A program made the translations under genes and the position numbers. Shown here piece after piece: positions 23,435 to 36,689 of a stretch of DNA of 64,000 nucleotides; the stretch's first letter is position 1, and the number at the start of each line of letters is the position of its first letter. The stretch is from Unio delphinus (taxonomy: Eukaryota; Mollusca; Bivalvia; Unionida; Unionidae). The notes beneath the pieces were generated by a model that ran no database searches, was not told the DNA's origin, and saw only the letters and a program-made list of their open reading frames with translations. The DNA is taken from contig JAQISU010000025.1 in the NCBI GenBank assembly GCA_029339505.1, forward strand, positions 4,227,001 to 4,291,000, given 5' to 3'.

Positions 23435-24372
23435 TCATCACCGCATGGTGTTTCAACACCAAGACATGTATTTACCACATTCAAGATATCGCACGAATAA
23501 ATAATCAAATAATATCATAACGACCTTTGACAAACTTGGAGTTAGTGACGTTACCTTAAGAATAAACGAGCATCTAGAGCCATATGAAGAAGTGTTGTTA
23601 AGTTTTGAAAATAATCATGTTACACGTGTATAGCATAAGTTAATGAAATTTGTGGGGCGTATTAGAATGTCGATTCTGGTTTACAAGTATAACATTATGA
23701 TTTTACAACGCTTTATCCGATCTGTTACTTTTCGCTGGAACATTTAGATTTACTGATATAAGATGATGTTGATAAACATTTTCGAGTTCGCGTAATTAGG
23801 GATGTTGGTTATATTCCTACTTACAGAGCAACTGATGTTACACTTTCAGATAAAGCGTTGTTACTCGAAGGTTTTTGTTTACGAATGAGTCAATGATGCT
23901 CCGGTGGCAAATATGTAATTAATTATCTCATGATATTAAAATGTTATAATAGTCCATGTTAGTATCAGTCTTACTACTTGTCAGATTAAAAAAATACAAT
24001 CAGTATCCAAATAGAAATGTCAAATAAACAATATCACCAAAACGGTCTAAATAAACTATCATTGTCAGAAGGTCAATACAAACACTTCAGTAAAGCAAAA
24101 CAATCAAGAACGTTAAGGAAATACGAACCTTATATGATATTTAAGCATATAATGTTAAGACTGTGTTATTTTGCCTTGATCATCTTTTGTTTTTATACAA
24201 ATGTACAGAATGTCAATTTTTTTTTATCTTTTATATTTGTATTTCTTATATCGTTTAGTACATCTTGCTTTGGTTTGCTTGGAAAAGTTCGTGTAACCTG
24301 AATATTTTTATTCTAATAATTATATTTACATCCTTTCAAATGTATTTCAATCAGTACCATATAGCCACGACA
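23435..24372. other. Non-coding sequence, no feature recognised
   Basis: Frames are short and low-complexity. I see no splice-bounded coding block. Confidence 0.45.
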
Positions 24373-24377
24373 TACAT

Positions 24378-24439
<62 letters not shown>

Positions 24440-24545
24440 ACACACACACACACACATACATACATACATACATACATACATACATACATACATACATACA
24501 TACATACATACATACATACATACATACATACATACATACATACAT
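24373..24545. repeat. Compound (CATA)n-(CA)n-(CATA)n microsatellite
   Basis: CATA units flank a CA tract at about 24397-24456. All long frames here, on both strands, are repeat artefacts (THTHTH, YIHT, CVCV). Confidence 0.95.
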
Positions 24546-24756
24546 TAGCTCCAAGGGCCTGATCCGGATTGTGGCCTCGTTTGATCCGTTTATTCAAATT
24601 ACCTTTACGGTCCGCACCCTGTAAAACCTTATCCATGCCTGAAATGAAGCATACTTGAAAATAATGCATTCGTATGCGTTATTGAAATAATTGAACCTAA
24701 GTTAATAGACTGATGCAGGTTAAATACGAAAAGGCTGAGATTAATCTATAATATAT

Positions 24757-24801
24757 CTTGAGGTTCGGACCGTGATAAGGAAATCCTAGTCAAGGGGTTA
24801 C
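24757..24801 (+). repeat. Half-arm related to the MITE at 23267
   Basis: GAGGTTCGGACCGTGATAAG followed by GAAATCCTAGTCAAGGGGTTA resembles the MITE arm. The partner arm is not found nearby. Confidence 0.5.
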
Positions 24802-25271
24802 ATTCTTTCTTCTGGACAAAGCTCTGCCTTGCGGATAAGGTGGAACAAAATAGGTGAGCCCGTGATTCCAATATCTTTGTCGTGATACAAGTCCCGACGT
24901 AGCTCTTTCTCACTCAATTTTCTTGCATGAAATTGAAATAACTCTGCACTCTTGCAATATAGTTACCAAATTCAAGTCACACTATTCTTCAGGTACTATT
25001 AATAAATCTCAATTGATATAATGGACATCAGGTTTTGAGCGTTTTTAAAGGAACTCTGAATAGATACATAACAATAATGAATCAGCGTATTTATGCTGCT
25101 CTTAGAAAACAAACAAGTAAATCAAGGGAAAATAACAAGTTATTATTGCCTCGAGCACGTGCTTGTATTACAAACCCGTGTTAATTAGAGTAATGTTGTG
25201 ATCAGTAGACTCCAAATTATTATACTAGTTCAATATACATGCAAAAATAGAAAATTAAAATCATTTGAAAG

Positions 25272-25272
<1 letters not shown>

Positions 25273-25346
<74 letters not shown>
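25273..25346. repeat. (TA)n microsatellite
   Basis: A TA tract with one ACATA interruption near 25285. Confidence 0.95.
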
Positions 25347-25349
<3 letters not shown>

Positions 25350-25639
25350 CACCTTTTAATCGATGGTTATATAAAGATAACAGTACGTAATGAAAATATT
25401 TTATATGGATAGATTTTAACTTCAGCAGTTATAATGTAGATACAGTAGTATGGTGGGTACGACGCCTTACGTTACTGGTACAGTTCTAAACGAAAAAGCG
25501 AAAAAGGAAACGTTGTTTCAAAACAGGAAGACGAATTCCAGTTATCTTCCTCTCGTCAGTAACAGATAAACAATTTAAAAATTTGGCCGTTTATTTTAAT
25601 GACCTGGTTTAAATTCATCTTAAATCGTCAACCGATGTG

Positions 25640-28597
25640 TCAACTGTCCCACAGATACCACTACGTATTGCATTATTCAAAGCTCAATCAGTAGGATCAC
25701 CGGAAAAGCGCACATAAATAGTTAATTTTATCAACGACAAGAATACAGACGTCCTCTTCCTGACAGAAACATGGCTATAAGCATCCGGCGATGAGCCCAA
25801 GTGTGCGGATTTAACACCCACCGATTACTCCATCAAGTCGTTCCCCCGCAACTCTCGCGGAGATGGAATTGCTGTCATCACAAAGAATTGCATGATACAA
25901 TGCCTTAAGTACAACACAAGCTTCAATTTCAGCCACACATCGTTTGAACTACTTCAAGCAACACTCCCACTGGAACAAAGTTCAGTCCATTTTGTTATGG
26001 CTCTACCGCCCTCCTCCTAGTAGAAAACACAAGTTGACTGAATCTCTCTTTTTGGAGCATTTTCAGATACTTCTGGAGTATGGAAATTCGATAGGTGGCA
26101 ACCTAATTATTCTTGGAGATTTAAACTTTCACTTTGACTATCCTTGAAACCCATACACGTCAAAACTCCAGGATTCCATTCATGTTTTCAATCTTAAACT
26201 GTCAATTAACCAACCCACCCATAAACTTGGTCACATTTTAGACTGGTTTATTTTTAGACCTGATGTCAATATTCTGCAATCTACCCTTGTATCGCACGAA
26301 CTTGCATCAGATCACCTCTGCATTATATGCCATCTCGACGTATCAGTCCCTAACCCTCCACCTTTATTTCCTACTAAGACAAACCTCCGTATGATAAATA
26401 GAACCAAGATAACCTAGAAACTTACTTACATACTACAGCAGAACAACTCGATAACTGCATGCATTCATTGCTTGAAAAACATGCCCCAGCCACCAAATGC
26501 AGAGTATCAATAAACAAAGTTTTCTCCATGGTATAGCAGTGTTAGGGACCAGCTTCGCACTGCTAAAAGACATCGACGAAAATCACAGTTGCTTTAGCTT
26601 TCCACGAGACTCACTGTTCATAAACAAATATATGAAGGCGCTAAGAAGAACGTCACAAACATAGTCCATTTAGCCAAATTATCCCACTACAGTACTAAGA
26701 TCACGGAGAGTTCCAGCTGCAAAAGAGCTCTTCGAGATAACTATCAAACTAATGTCAAGAAATAAATGTACACCACTTCCAACTACCTTCTTTCCAGTAG
26801 ACCTTTCGGACTTTTTGCAAATTTATTCCGTGACAAAGTACAAATCATTAGAGATTCGCATGACATCACAATTTCAAATGACTCGTCACCATAGAGTTAT
26901 GATACATAATAACAGCAACAACCATTAGGAGCATTTGAACCTGTCTATATTGATCTAGTACGGACAACCGCGATGAAGTGTGCACCAAAGTCTTGTGAAC
27001 TTGATCCAATTCCGACATCACTACTGATTGAGTGCTTAAACCCAATATTGCCTTCAGTAACTGATGTTATTAATATCTCTCTCTCTCTCTCTCTCATCGG
27101 GGGAATTCCCATCATTTTTCAAACCTTCCATCGTAAAGCCTCTACTGACGAAGCCAACACTTGACCATAACGATTTAAAGAACTACTGTCCAGTTTCTAA
27201 TCTCCCATTCATATAAAACAAATCTTGTAAGTTATTATTCTAACCCAATTTGTATGTCATTTAAATTCAAACAATCTGTTTAGCAATTTACAATCTGCAT
27301 ATCGTCCTTGCCACAGTACTGAAACTACTCTTCTGAAAGTATTTAATGATTTTCTCTCTGCTTTGGATAGTGGAAAGATTACAGTCTTTACCCTCATTGA
27401 TTTGTCTCCAGCATTTGACACGATAGACCATGATATATTACTTGAACGTTTTCAGCATGTATGTGGCATTCAGAATGAAGCCTTATAGTGGCTAAACACC
27501 TACTTAGTCAGCAGGACACAAATTATATCCGCAAATGGAATACATTCCAGCCCAGTTGATCTATGTTTTGATGTTCCATAGGGATCAGTTCTTGGACCTG
27601 TTCACTTAATTATGTACATTCAGCCGCTCTCAAGTGTCATAATAGATCATCACCCAGTGTCTTACCAGTTGTACGCTGATTACACCCAAATATACAAGTC
27701 TAGCTACACAAATGAAGTTGAGAGGTGCATGTATGATGTGAAATCATGGATTACATGTAGCAAGCTGCAGACGAATGATGATAAAACTGAGGGTATTTTG
27801 ATCATAACACAAAGACGTTTTCATTCTCATCCTTTACCACAGACAATAAATATCAGCAACACCACCATTAAATTCTCAAAGTCAGTACGAAACCTAGGTG
27901 TTACTCTAGACAGTACACTCACATTGCACCAACATGTCATGAACATATACAAGGCTGTACATCGTGAACTTAGACGCATCAGTTCCATTCGCAAATATCT
28001 TTCAGTTGATGCCACTAAAACACTTGTTTGTTCATTAGTACTTTAAAGACTGGACTATTGTAACTGAATTATGTCTGGTTCGTCACAATCTCTACCCCAG
28101 AAACTTCAAAAAGTTCAAAACACAGCAGCTGATCATTTTTAGAGTACCTCGATCAGAGCACACCTCACCACTGCTCTGTACCCTACAATGGCTATCCATT
28201 CAATACAAAATCAAACACAAAATTTGTTCTATGTGCTATGTTTCAATGACAGACTCTAGTCCAACATACCTATCCAATGTGTATACACCAGCAGGATATT
28301 TACGCTCCTCTTCTGACAATCGTATACTCATTATTCCCACTATGAAAACGAAGTCATACGGACAACGTTTTTTTTGCATACCAGGGCCCGGCGATGTGGA
28401 ACGAAATGCCTATTGAAATTAGACACAAAGACATAGTGGTCTCTTTTAAGAGTGCTCTTAAAATTCATCTTTTTTGACTGCAGAAACAAACTTAGGTTTT
28501 TGTTTTTTGTTTATCTGTTGTGTAGTCATATCATTAACAATATTGTAAAGTGCGTAGAGCCTCTACAGATTGGGCGCTATACAAAGTCCTCATTATT
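25640..28597 (+). mobile_element. Near full-length but decayed LINE (endonuclease plus reverse transcriptase)
   Basis: The endonuclease part starts near 25660 (ALFKAQSVG), with LFLTETWL at about 25753-25776, an ILGDLNFHFD block at 26108-26137 and SHELASDHLC near 26310. RT blocks follow: LDPIPTSLL at 27000, SAYRPCHSTETTLL near 27295-27340, LIDLSPAFDTIDHDILLERF near 27395-27450, GSVLGP at 27588 and LYADYTQIY at 27673. The C-terminal region is open at 27612-28046 and then breaks up. The 3' end is GGGCGCTATACAAAGTCCTC followed by a short ATT-like tail. There are many stops and shifts, and the catalytic YADD is YADY. The type resembles jockey/CR1-superfamily LINEs; the clade is not resolved by eye. 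Confidence 0.9.
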
Positions 28598-28599
28598 AC

Positions 28600-29205
28600 T
28601 AGTATGTTTAGTTACTGATGGAATTTCTAATGCAAGATTTTCTTGGTAATATATATATGCTTTGTCCTGGAAATATGTGCTGATATTTTATTGCTAGAGA
28701 ATGCTACGCTGCATGGATATTTAGTTGAATGAACTGTGCTGATTGGTAAGTGCATGAATTTTCATTTATTTAAAACGGTTTGGAGTGTTTGACGAAGTCT
28801 GTAGAAGGCAAGTCTGGCATAAGACATTTCTGATCGTTGTCGTCTATGCGGTAGCTTTTACGAGAGTTTGGACTTTTGTAGCCAATGATACGTAGAGTAT
28901 GTGTGTGTGTAATACTGTTTTATGGTATAGTTCGCCCCACACAACATCGCATATATTATCCGATATGTAGCTCAGTAAATGTTCCGGTCAGTGTTATTAA
29001 TGCAGCATTATGTTAATTCGTATCAGTCGAAGTATTTAAAACTAATTGGGTAATTTAACTGCACTTGATGAAGCTGACCTGAAAATTTACTGTTGCATAT
29101 AGAATAAAAGCTACTATGCTTTGTGGAAATAACTGTAGTTTCTAGCATAATACCATGTTGTATGTGTGTCTGTATTTCTCAAAATATTTTATTTAGGGTG
29201 CTAAC
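28600..29205. other. Non-coding sequence between two LINE copies
   Basis: Contains the weak dispersed repeat at 29065-29140 shared with 22283-22350. Nothing else is supported. Confidence 0.4.
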
Positions 29206-29239
29206 AAAGTTGAGGAGACATTACGTTGCATTATGGGCA

Positions 29240-29907
29240 AACAATATTTAAATTGATCCCACAAAAACACTTGTGTGTTTATTAGTACATTCAAGACTGG
29301 ACTACTGTAATTAAGTTCTGTCTGGTTCGTCACAATATCTACTCCAGAAACTTTAAAATGTTGAAAACAGCTTATCGGATCATCTTTAGAGTACCTCGAT
29401 CAAAACACACCTCACCACTGCTCTCTACCCTACAATGGCTATCCATTCGATACAAAATCAAGCACAAAATTTGTAACCTGTGCTACGTTTCACTGACAGA
29501 CCTCAGGCCAACATACCTATCCGGCCTCACCCATGTGAATACAACAGCAAGATCCTTACGCTCCTCTTCTGACATTCGTATACTCATTGTTCCCAATATG
29601 AACACGAAGTCAAATGGACAACGTTCCTTTGCATACACGGGGCCGGCGATATAGGATCAAATTGCCCATTGAAATAAGATGCAAAGACACGGTGTTCTTT
29701 TTTAAGAGTTTTCTTTGAAATCACCCTTTTTGACTGCAGGAACAAACTTAGAGACATAATAATGTTTTGTATCTTATATATTTTCAGCATATTTGTATGT
29801 TTTCCATTTTCATGATTTTTGGTTTTTGTTTCTCTGTAGTGTAGTGATATTATTATAGATGTTGTGTAGTGCTTAGAGTTTGTAAATATTATGCGCTATA
29901 CAAAGTC

Positions 29908-29956
<49 letters not shown>

Positions 29957-29957
29957 G
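29240..29957 (+). mobile_element. 5'-truncated second copy of the same LINE, with (ATT)n tail
   Basis: The sequence from CCACAAAAACACTTGTGTGT near 29258 to GCGCTATACAAAGTCCTCAT at 29890 parallels 28009-28590. The open piece at 29358-29654 corresponds to the LINE C-terminus (RVPRSKHTSPLLSTLQWL). A longer perfect ATT tail (about 29908-29957) suggests it is younger than the copy just upstream. Confidence 0.85.
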
Positions 29958-30554
29958 AATTTGTTTAACTTCCTTTATTTTACCTATACCGTATACATTT
30001 AATAAGTGGGGAAATAATCCACTAAACGACACGAAGCTGATTAAGACAAAAACGGGCTGAATGGGCAAATGAGCTATTCTTACTAACTGGACTTTTTCTG
30101 AATATCACGCCCTCTCAGTCTGACGGGTATAGTAATTTGTAATATTAAAATAAAATACGTATGTTTAGAATAGTGTATTAAAAGAGAAACTCAGCTTTGA
30201 ATTTATCGGAATTTTCAACTCACCTATTTATTGCTTCATGGAGAGAAGAAAAACGATAATTGTACTACAATGTTGAGTAATGTCCATTAATGTGACTTTA
30301 TCCGCTTTTCTTCTACCGATAAAAGCAGCAGCAAAAGAAAAGAAACACCGTTACTCATTGTCTCTGTGAATATTTTAACCAAATGGAAGAAAATAACCAC
30401 AACATGTTTTAATAACCCCAAGCTATAGGAATCATATCATTGATGTAATCAACGCGTCAGGCTGATGCTATTTAATCGGTGGTACATGCATTCGTGCGTA
30501 GGAGGCGAACTAACTTATAACATTGATGTATCAGGTTTTTATTGATGCATGCTT

Positions 30555-31215
30555 AGATGTGATATATTATCGGCTGGTGTGTGCAGGAAAGGCAATGGAC
30601 GCCGTTTACTCGCGGACCCGAGTTCGAATCTCCGTAAAGTACGAATTAAACATTCTGCTCTTATTAAACATTCTCCTATATAATCCAGGGATAGCACTTT
30701 CCGTTTCGTCTAGTGTATATGTGTAGCTCACTATAAATAATCATATATACCTTGATTTCTTTCATAGGAATCCGGAATAAATGTATATAGAGAGGATAAT
30801 TAAGTATTAGGTCGTCATGCGAGTGTGTCTGCTATACACGAGTGTATAAAACACCGATTAAGTTGTAGTTTTCCCTTGCTGTTGTGTGTTTACAGTCAAG
30901 TCGATGGATGTCGTTTATTCTCGGATTCGGGTTTGCATCTCCGAAGAGTACGGATGAAAAAAAAAATGCTTCATTGGTAATAATTTGTTAACCTTTCTCA
31001 CTCACTGAAAGGAGAGGATAATTAAGTATTAGGTTGTCATGCGAGTGTGTCTGCTATACACGAGTGTATATAACACCGATTAAGTTGCATCATTTCTTTG
31101 CTGTTGTGTGCTTAGCCGTGATGGAATATGGGCAGGTGTTTGCAGTGTACGAATGAAAACAAAATGCTTCATTTGTAATCATTTATTGACCTTTCTCTTT
31201 CACTGAAAGTAGGAG
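30555..31215 (+). repeat. Tandem SINE-like units with tRNA-like box B, period about 221 bp
   Basis: GAGAGGATAATTAAGTATTA starts at 30792 and again at 31013. The segment GCGAGTGTGTCTGCTATACA is identical in both. The stretch TTCGAATCTCC at about 30630 and its relatives at 30928 look like tRNA-type box B, followed each time by AGTACG..TGAAA and a CTTCATT..TAAT block (30955, 31158). Three partial units are therefore present. A tRNA-derived SINE amplified in tandem is the likely source. Confidence 0.55.
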
Positions 31216-32100
31216 TTTGCTTTGGAAACGTTGTTGATTTGGGTGTCAGTTCTGTAAAAATTCTTATTTCTGACCATATAATATTTTAGAAGCATCCTTT
31301 ATGTGCGGTGTGATGGAAACTTTCATTAGTACAGAGTATTTTCATGACATGATTGCATCCTCGAGCTATATGAATCAAGCCAGTGATGTCTTTGATACTT
31401 AAAGCAATCTCAAACAATTATATACATTTCTTGACAACAACACCACAAGCCCGATTAGATTGATCTCCTTCAGCGTCGCCTCTGACACATCTGTCGCACT
31501 ACGACACGGATAGATGGATGAGATATTATATCTATAAATGACTTGAACTTTGTGCAATGTTATATGTTATGTATTGTGTACACGTTTATTGATGACAGTT
31601 GATTTCGCTCCAGGATAATCGATTTCTCATTCAATTATTTATTCAGCCCGCTGTCTATACATTTTGACACATATATTTCACTTACTCATTTCTTTAGTCT
31701 ATCCCTATGTTAATTGATGTCATTCGCTCCTTCGTTCGTCTCCTTCTTCTTACAGTTTGTCTTGTATCCATTTCATCGTTCTTCATTCATCGAAGTCACT
31801 GATAAATTATTGTCACTAAATGGGAGGAGGCTCAATGTTGTTTACACTTTGTTTGAAAAATGAATTGCATAAAACAAAAAACTACTTAAAAATGAGACGT
31901 TTCTTCAAACAAAGGAATGTATATTCTCTAACACACACACGCACACACACGCACACACACACACACCACGCCCATCGGCAAACAAACATTGCGTGATAAT
32001 ATCCAATACTATCCTGGAGTGATCAAATCCGTGCTATTCCTTACTCAGTTTGTATAAACTAAATTTTAAGACACTGTCCATAATAAAATGGACAATAACA
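31216..32100. other. Non-coding sequence with a short CA microsatellite
   Basis: A CA/CGCA tract lies at about 31931-31965. No other feature is supported. Confidence 0.5.
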
Positions 32101-32648
32101 TAGAGTACAATAAACAACAATGCAATGCAATATCATGCAATACAGTACAATAAACAACAATGCAATACAATATCATTCAATACAGTACAATAAACAACAA
32201 TGCAATACAATATCATGGAATACAGTACAATACAAAACAATGCAATACAATATCATGGAATACAGTACAATACAAAACAATGCAATACAATATCATGCAA
32301 TACAGCACAATAAACAACAATGCAATACAACATCATGGAATACAGTACAATACAAAACAATGCAACAAAATACCATGCTATACAGTACAATACAAAACAA
32401 TGCAATACAATATCATGGAATACAGTACAATAAACAACAATGCAACAAAATACCATGCTATACAGTACAATACAAAACAATGCAATACAATATCATGGAA
32501 TACAGTACAATAAACAACAATGCAACAAAATACCATGCTATACAGTACAATACAAAACAATGCAATACAATATCATGGAATACAGTACAATAAACAACAA
32601 TGCAACAAAATACCATGCTATACAGTACAATACAAAACAATGCAATAC
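32101..32648. repeat. 40-bp minisatellite with an 80-bp higher-order unit
   Basis: About 13-14 copies of a 40-bp unit such as TACAGTACAATACAAAACAA plus TGCAATACAATATCATGGAA. From about 32400 the array alternates two variants (TACAAAACAATGCAATACAA and TAAACAACAATGCAACAAAA), giving an 80-bp period. Because 40 is not a multiple of three and the unit has few stops, long frames are open on both strands; these are artefacts. Confidence 0.95.
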
Positions 32649-32659
32649 TGTTTCTTACT

Positions 32660-33355
32660 AACTATATCATCTTCAAAGCCGTATATAGGTTACAGGAACA
32701 AAGAATCACAGAACTTTACTGTAACTGTATTGCCAACTTAAGTGTAAACATAGACTAATATAAGCGAATGTGCACATTCATAAATATCGCGGTACTGCGG
32801 GCAGAAAAGGAACGGCAGAGACAAATTCAAACAATACGTTTGGACATGCATGAAAATGGAGGATGAAACAATACACAACATATCTTTTTTCGTTGTATAT
32901 GTGAATATAAGAAAGTCTTTATTATTTACTATAATGAAATTAATGAAATAGCTTATATTTTATTTAGAAAATCAGCAAATACAAATACATTAGAAACAAT
33001 TAGATACTTCCTTCATATATGTTACTTGCTGATAAGCACATACTTTATATTTTCATGTCTAGCGGTTTCTGATGATACTGTTGATGGAGAAAAATGTTTA
33101 GATTAGCTTAACTGAGTAACATATGTGACAACGTGGTGATAAAAAAGCCTGAAGCAAAATGTATAATTTTAATTGGCTGAACTAGAAATGAAAATGAATG
33201 CTAACAAAACTGTACATAGCATACATTACCATGGAACATACGCATAGATAGACAGTTTAAATTCATTTGGAAACAGCTTAATGCTAAATTTTCTACCAAT
33301 GTTTAAAAATATAAATTAAAGTATTCGCCTTTCTCAAGATTAATCTACAATTCTT

Positions 33356-33360
<5 letters not shown>
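32660..33360. other. Non-coding sequence, no feature recognised
   Basis: AT-rich, with no coding block or repeat that I can support. Confidence 0.5.

Positions 33361-33421
<61 letters not shown>
33361..33421. repeat. (TA)n microsatellite at the 3' end of the minus-strand LINE
   Basis: About 30 TA units directly next to the LINE 3' end. Confidence 0.95.
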
Positions 33422-33424
<3 letters not shown>

Positions 33425-33426
<2 letters not shown>

Positions 33427-36340
33427 ATTAACACCATCATCATAGTCAGTCCTGTATTAGTCTGATAGACCTTTGGAACACCACACAAGATCGATTAAAC
33501 AGCTTCCTCTATTCTTGTCGAATGTCCTTCTTTCTCAGTGAGTCGCTCAACATCAAGCTTGTCCACTCTCGAATGTTGTCTCAACAGCTTTTTCGCTGCC
33601 TGCCTCTCTTTCTACTTCCTTGTACAGTGCCTTGCAGGATTATCTTGGCAAGTTCTGATGATTATAAGACATGGCCATACCACAGCAGTTTACGTTTCTT
33701 TTCACTTCATCAGGAGATCGTCGTTAGGTCAAATGGCTTGTCTGATCCTTTGCCGTATGTCTTCATTGGTGACACGGTCTTTTTATGTGACGACGAGGGT
33801 ATTTGGAACAATTTCATCTCTGTTGCCTGTATCCTTTACGCTACGTCAGCTTTTATGGTCAATCATTCCCAGGCGTGAAGATGGAAAGTGACTGAAATGT
33901 GTATGTCGTTCCAGATGAAAACTTCAGTTTTGTCAGCGCTGCTGTTGGCTGTGCAAACTTGGAGAGTACTTCAGGCTTTGATCCTTCATCTGTTACAGTT
34001 GCCGCCAAATACCTGAAGCGGTGGACTGTTTCTATCGTCGTACCTTGAACCCTGATTTCAGTGCTGATACCTAGGTATTGTTGGTCATCTGGTTAGTCTC
34101 CTGATTCACATGCCACAGGCAAGATAGCAAGTGTATGTTCATTTCTGCTAATCCATCAATATTCTCGGAAAATGTAAGTTGGTGACTGTTCTGCTTCTGA
34201 CGCTGACTGTCCCGTCGTGCTTTTCAAGCGCGTCAACCATGATTCCAGAAGGATGGTGAATAGTGTAGGAGCGAGCAAAGAGTTTTGTCTGACTCCGACT
34301 GTCGTTCTCAAATAGTCCCCTTTTCTGTCGTTTAAGTATACTCCACTGGTGGCCTTGTCGTACGGGTGTTCTGTTGCTGTGATGACGTTGGCATTGATCT
34401 TTAACAGTCTCAGGGTCGTACGTTAGGCTGTATGCCAATATTGTCAAATGCCTTTTTGACATCCACGAAGACAAGGTACATATCATGGTGGAGTTGGATA
34501 TATTTCTCACACAAAATCCCAATGTCGAAGATCTGCTGTGTTTTGCTGAGCCCCGCTTTGCAACCTGTCTGTTCCGAGGAAAGCCTGTGGCTTTAGTCTG
34601 TTGAGCAGTACCATCGATATGACTTTGATGGCATATGAGACTGATTGTGCGGTAGTTTTGACACTGTTGCAAGTTACCTTTTTTTGTAGGGTTGATGATC
34701 GGTTATTTGGGCCACGGCGAGGTCTATACACTTGTTTGCCAGATCGTGCTGTAGCTGTTTATTAGGACACTAATCATAGCTTCTTCCCCAGCTTGAACCA
34801 GCTCTGCATATATGTTGTCCTGTTGACTTTCTCTCTTTCAGCGATCTCACTGCTACTTCAACGTCTTCACGTAGGATAGGGTGGTTGTCGTTTGTTACTG
34901 GAGAAACGTGCAGCACCGATGCATCTATTGTGGCTCGGTAGTTGAACTTTTCGGCGCAGTACTTTGTCCATATTTTCACCATGTCTTTTCTCTTCTGCGA
35001 GGCAGTTTTATGCTTTGTCCTGTAAGGAGTTCACTCGCAGTTATGTTGTGCTTGTTAGATCTTGGCCTAGTTCTTATGCTTTCTTGTTGTCATTTCTTTT
35101 CAAGTTTGCCATAATGTTTTTTTGACTCTACTTGTATCCATATACGTTTCATTTTCTTCATGCATTTCTTGACTTCCAGGTTGACTGCCTTTTACTGCTC
35201 TGTCCGGCCGGTCACGTTATGTTTCTTCTTCAGCTCCTTCCTCTTGCCACACAGGTTATAGACCTCAGCTGTGACCCAAGGCTACTCGACTGAGCGATGT
35301 TTTCCAAGGATCTCGCTGGCTGTTTTGGGCACGTTGCTGTAATGAAGGTCGTGATCATCGTGTCAATGTCGGTAATCACAGCGTCGATGATGGTGAGAGG
35401 TGCCAATTTCCCATCAATCATTGCCTGAAAGTTGTCTGCTTCTTCGGGATCCTTCGGTCTCTCGAGATCGAACCTTATTATTGTGCGGCTCTCTTCTTTG
35501 ACCATATTTAGACGTAGCATGAAGGTCATCATCACTAGATCATGCATAATTCATATGTCCGCTTCGAAAAAGCTTCGAAACCTGGTGATGTGTACACTTG
35601 ATTGTATGCATCTCTTCCCCATAGTGTTATGGATCTGATTTTGATAAAATGTGCCATATCCATCTTCTGGATACTTTTTGTTGGCCGAAGGTGTTTGCCT
35701 CAGTCTTTTCTCCTTCGTCTGTGCATTTCAGCAGCGCCCACATGTTACTTTCTAATTCATGCAAGCTTCTTCGCCTATCCTGGAAATCCAATCGCCTTAG
35801 CACAGCCCGAAAATCTTGCTTTGGTGTTTGTATCTACAACGTCTTGTAGCTGGTCATAGAAGCCTTTCACATTCACGTCATCATATTCTGATGTTGTGGC
35901 GTATGCCTGTATTATGTGGAGTTGAATGGAGTCACCCAGAAGCGAATGATGATGAGTCGGCTGAAGTATAATTTGTTGTCATCCAGAGTAGTTGTTTCTC
36001 CAATGTTCTTCCATCGCATTTTACATAGTCCAAGGATGTTCCAGTGGCATTTGTTCATTTTATATACAAGCTCCTCAAGCGTTTCTCCTGCTCTCAGTGT
36101 TCTCACAATCCAGGTGTCAATGGTGATGTAGGTCCTGACACGAATATTGCTGCTGTGAGCAGTGGCTTACTTTCCACCTCCGGCATGGTTCGCAACGGAA
36201 AACGCTGCCGTTGTTCAACCAGACCACGACTGAGCCTGTATGGGATGAGTAATGGTTTCCACATGCCGGAACCCAATCCTATCCATGCCTGACCACAGCT
36301 GATCTCATCCAACGTGGCTCGCCGTGGTCACCAACACGTC
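33425..36340 (-). mobile_element. Decayed LINE, minus strand (endonuclease and reverse transcriptase remnants)
   Basis: Reading leftwards: the endonuclease start MRTLRAGETLEELVYKMN near 36106 and ILGLCKMRW; GCAKAIGFPG near 35790; the linker from 35547 with FDLERPKDPEEADNFQAMI; DDNHPILREDVEVAVRSLK near 34890; the RT block QQCQNYRTISLICH near 34670; and DALEKHDGTVSVRSRTVTNL near 34210. RT core blocks between 34600 and 34200 are readable but shifted several times, and no intact ORF remains. The LINE type is different from both other LINE families in the window (shared EN style with RTE/CR1-like elements of aquatic animals). The GC content is higher than in the flanks. Confidence 0.85.
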
Positions 36341-36490
36341 GCTCTTGAGCTGTTTAGCAGCCTTTTCGCTTGGCCTTTCACTTCGTCTCGTACTTTTGTT
36401 CTCAAACTATTTATGCATAGCTGGAAGACTAGTGCAAAGGGGGGAAGGAGGCGTCTACATTCCTTGAATGTCTTGAAGACTTGAATATTG

Positions 36491-36491
<1 letters not shown>

Positions 36492-36586
<95 letters not shown>
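36492..36586. repeat. Compound (CT)n-(TA)n microsatellite
   Basis: CT tract at 36492-36534 joined to a TA tract to about 36586. Confidence 0.95.
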
Positions 36587-36689
36587 GTCGTGACTCCTTT
36601 TTAACTTGCGTGTATTAGATTTTGGTAAATATATTTTTTTATTCCGTTAGCTATAACTTAGGAAGCTGTTTTGTTACAAATATTTAACA

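Noticed and set aside
24265..24669. Frames of HTHTHT, YIHT and CVCV repeats
   Set aside because: Translations of CA and CATA microsatellites.
32120..32741. Long open frames on both strands rich in Asn/Gln/Tyr or Cys/Val/Tyr
   Set aside because: They are produced by the 40-bp minisatellite, whose units lack stops. No start context, splice signal or domain supports a gene.
33522..35859. Plus-strand frames of 60-118 codons
   Set aside because: They are antisense shadows of the minus-strand LINE, which explains the GC content and the open frames.
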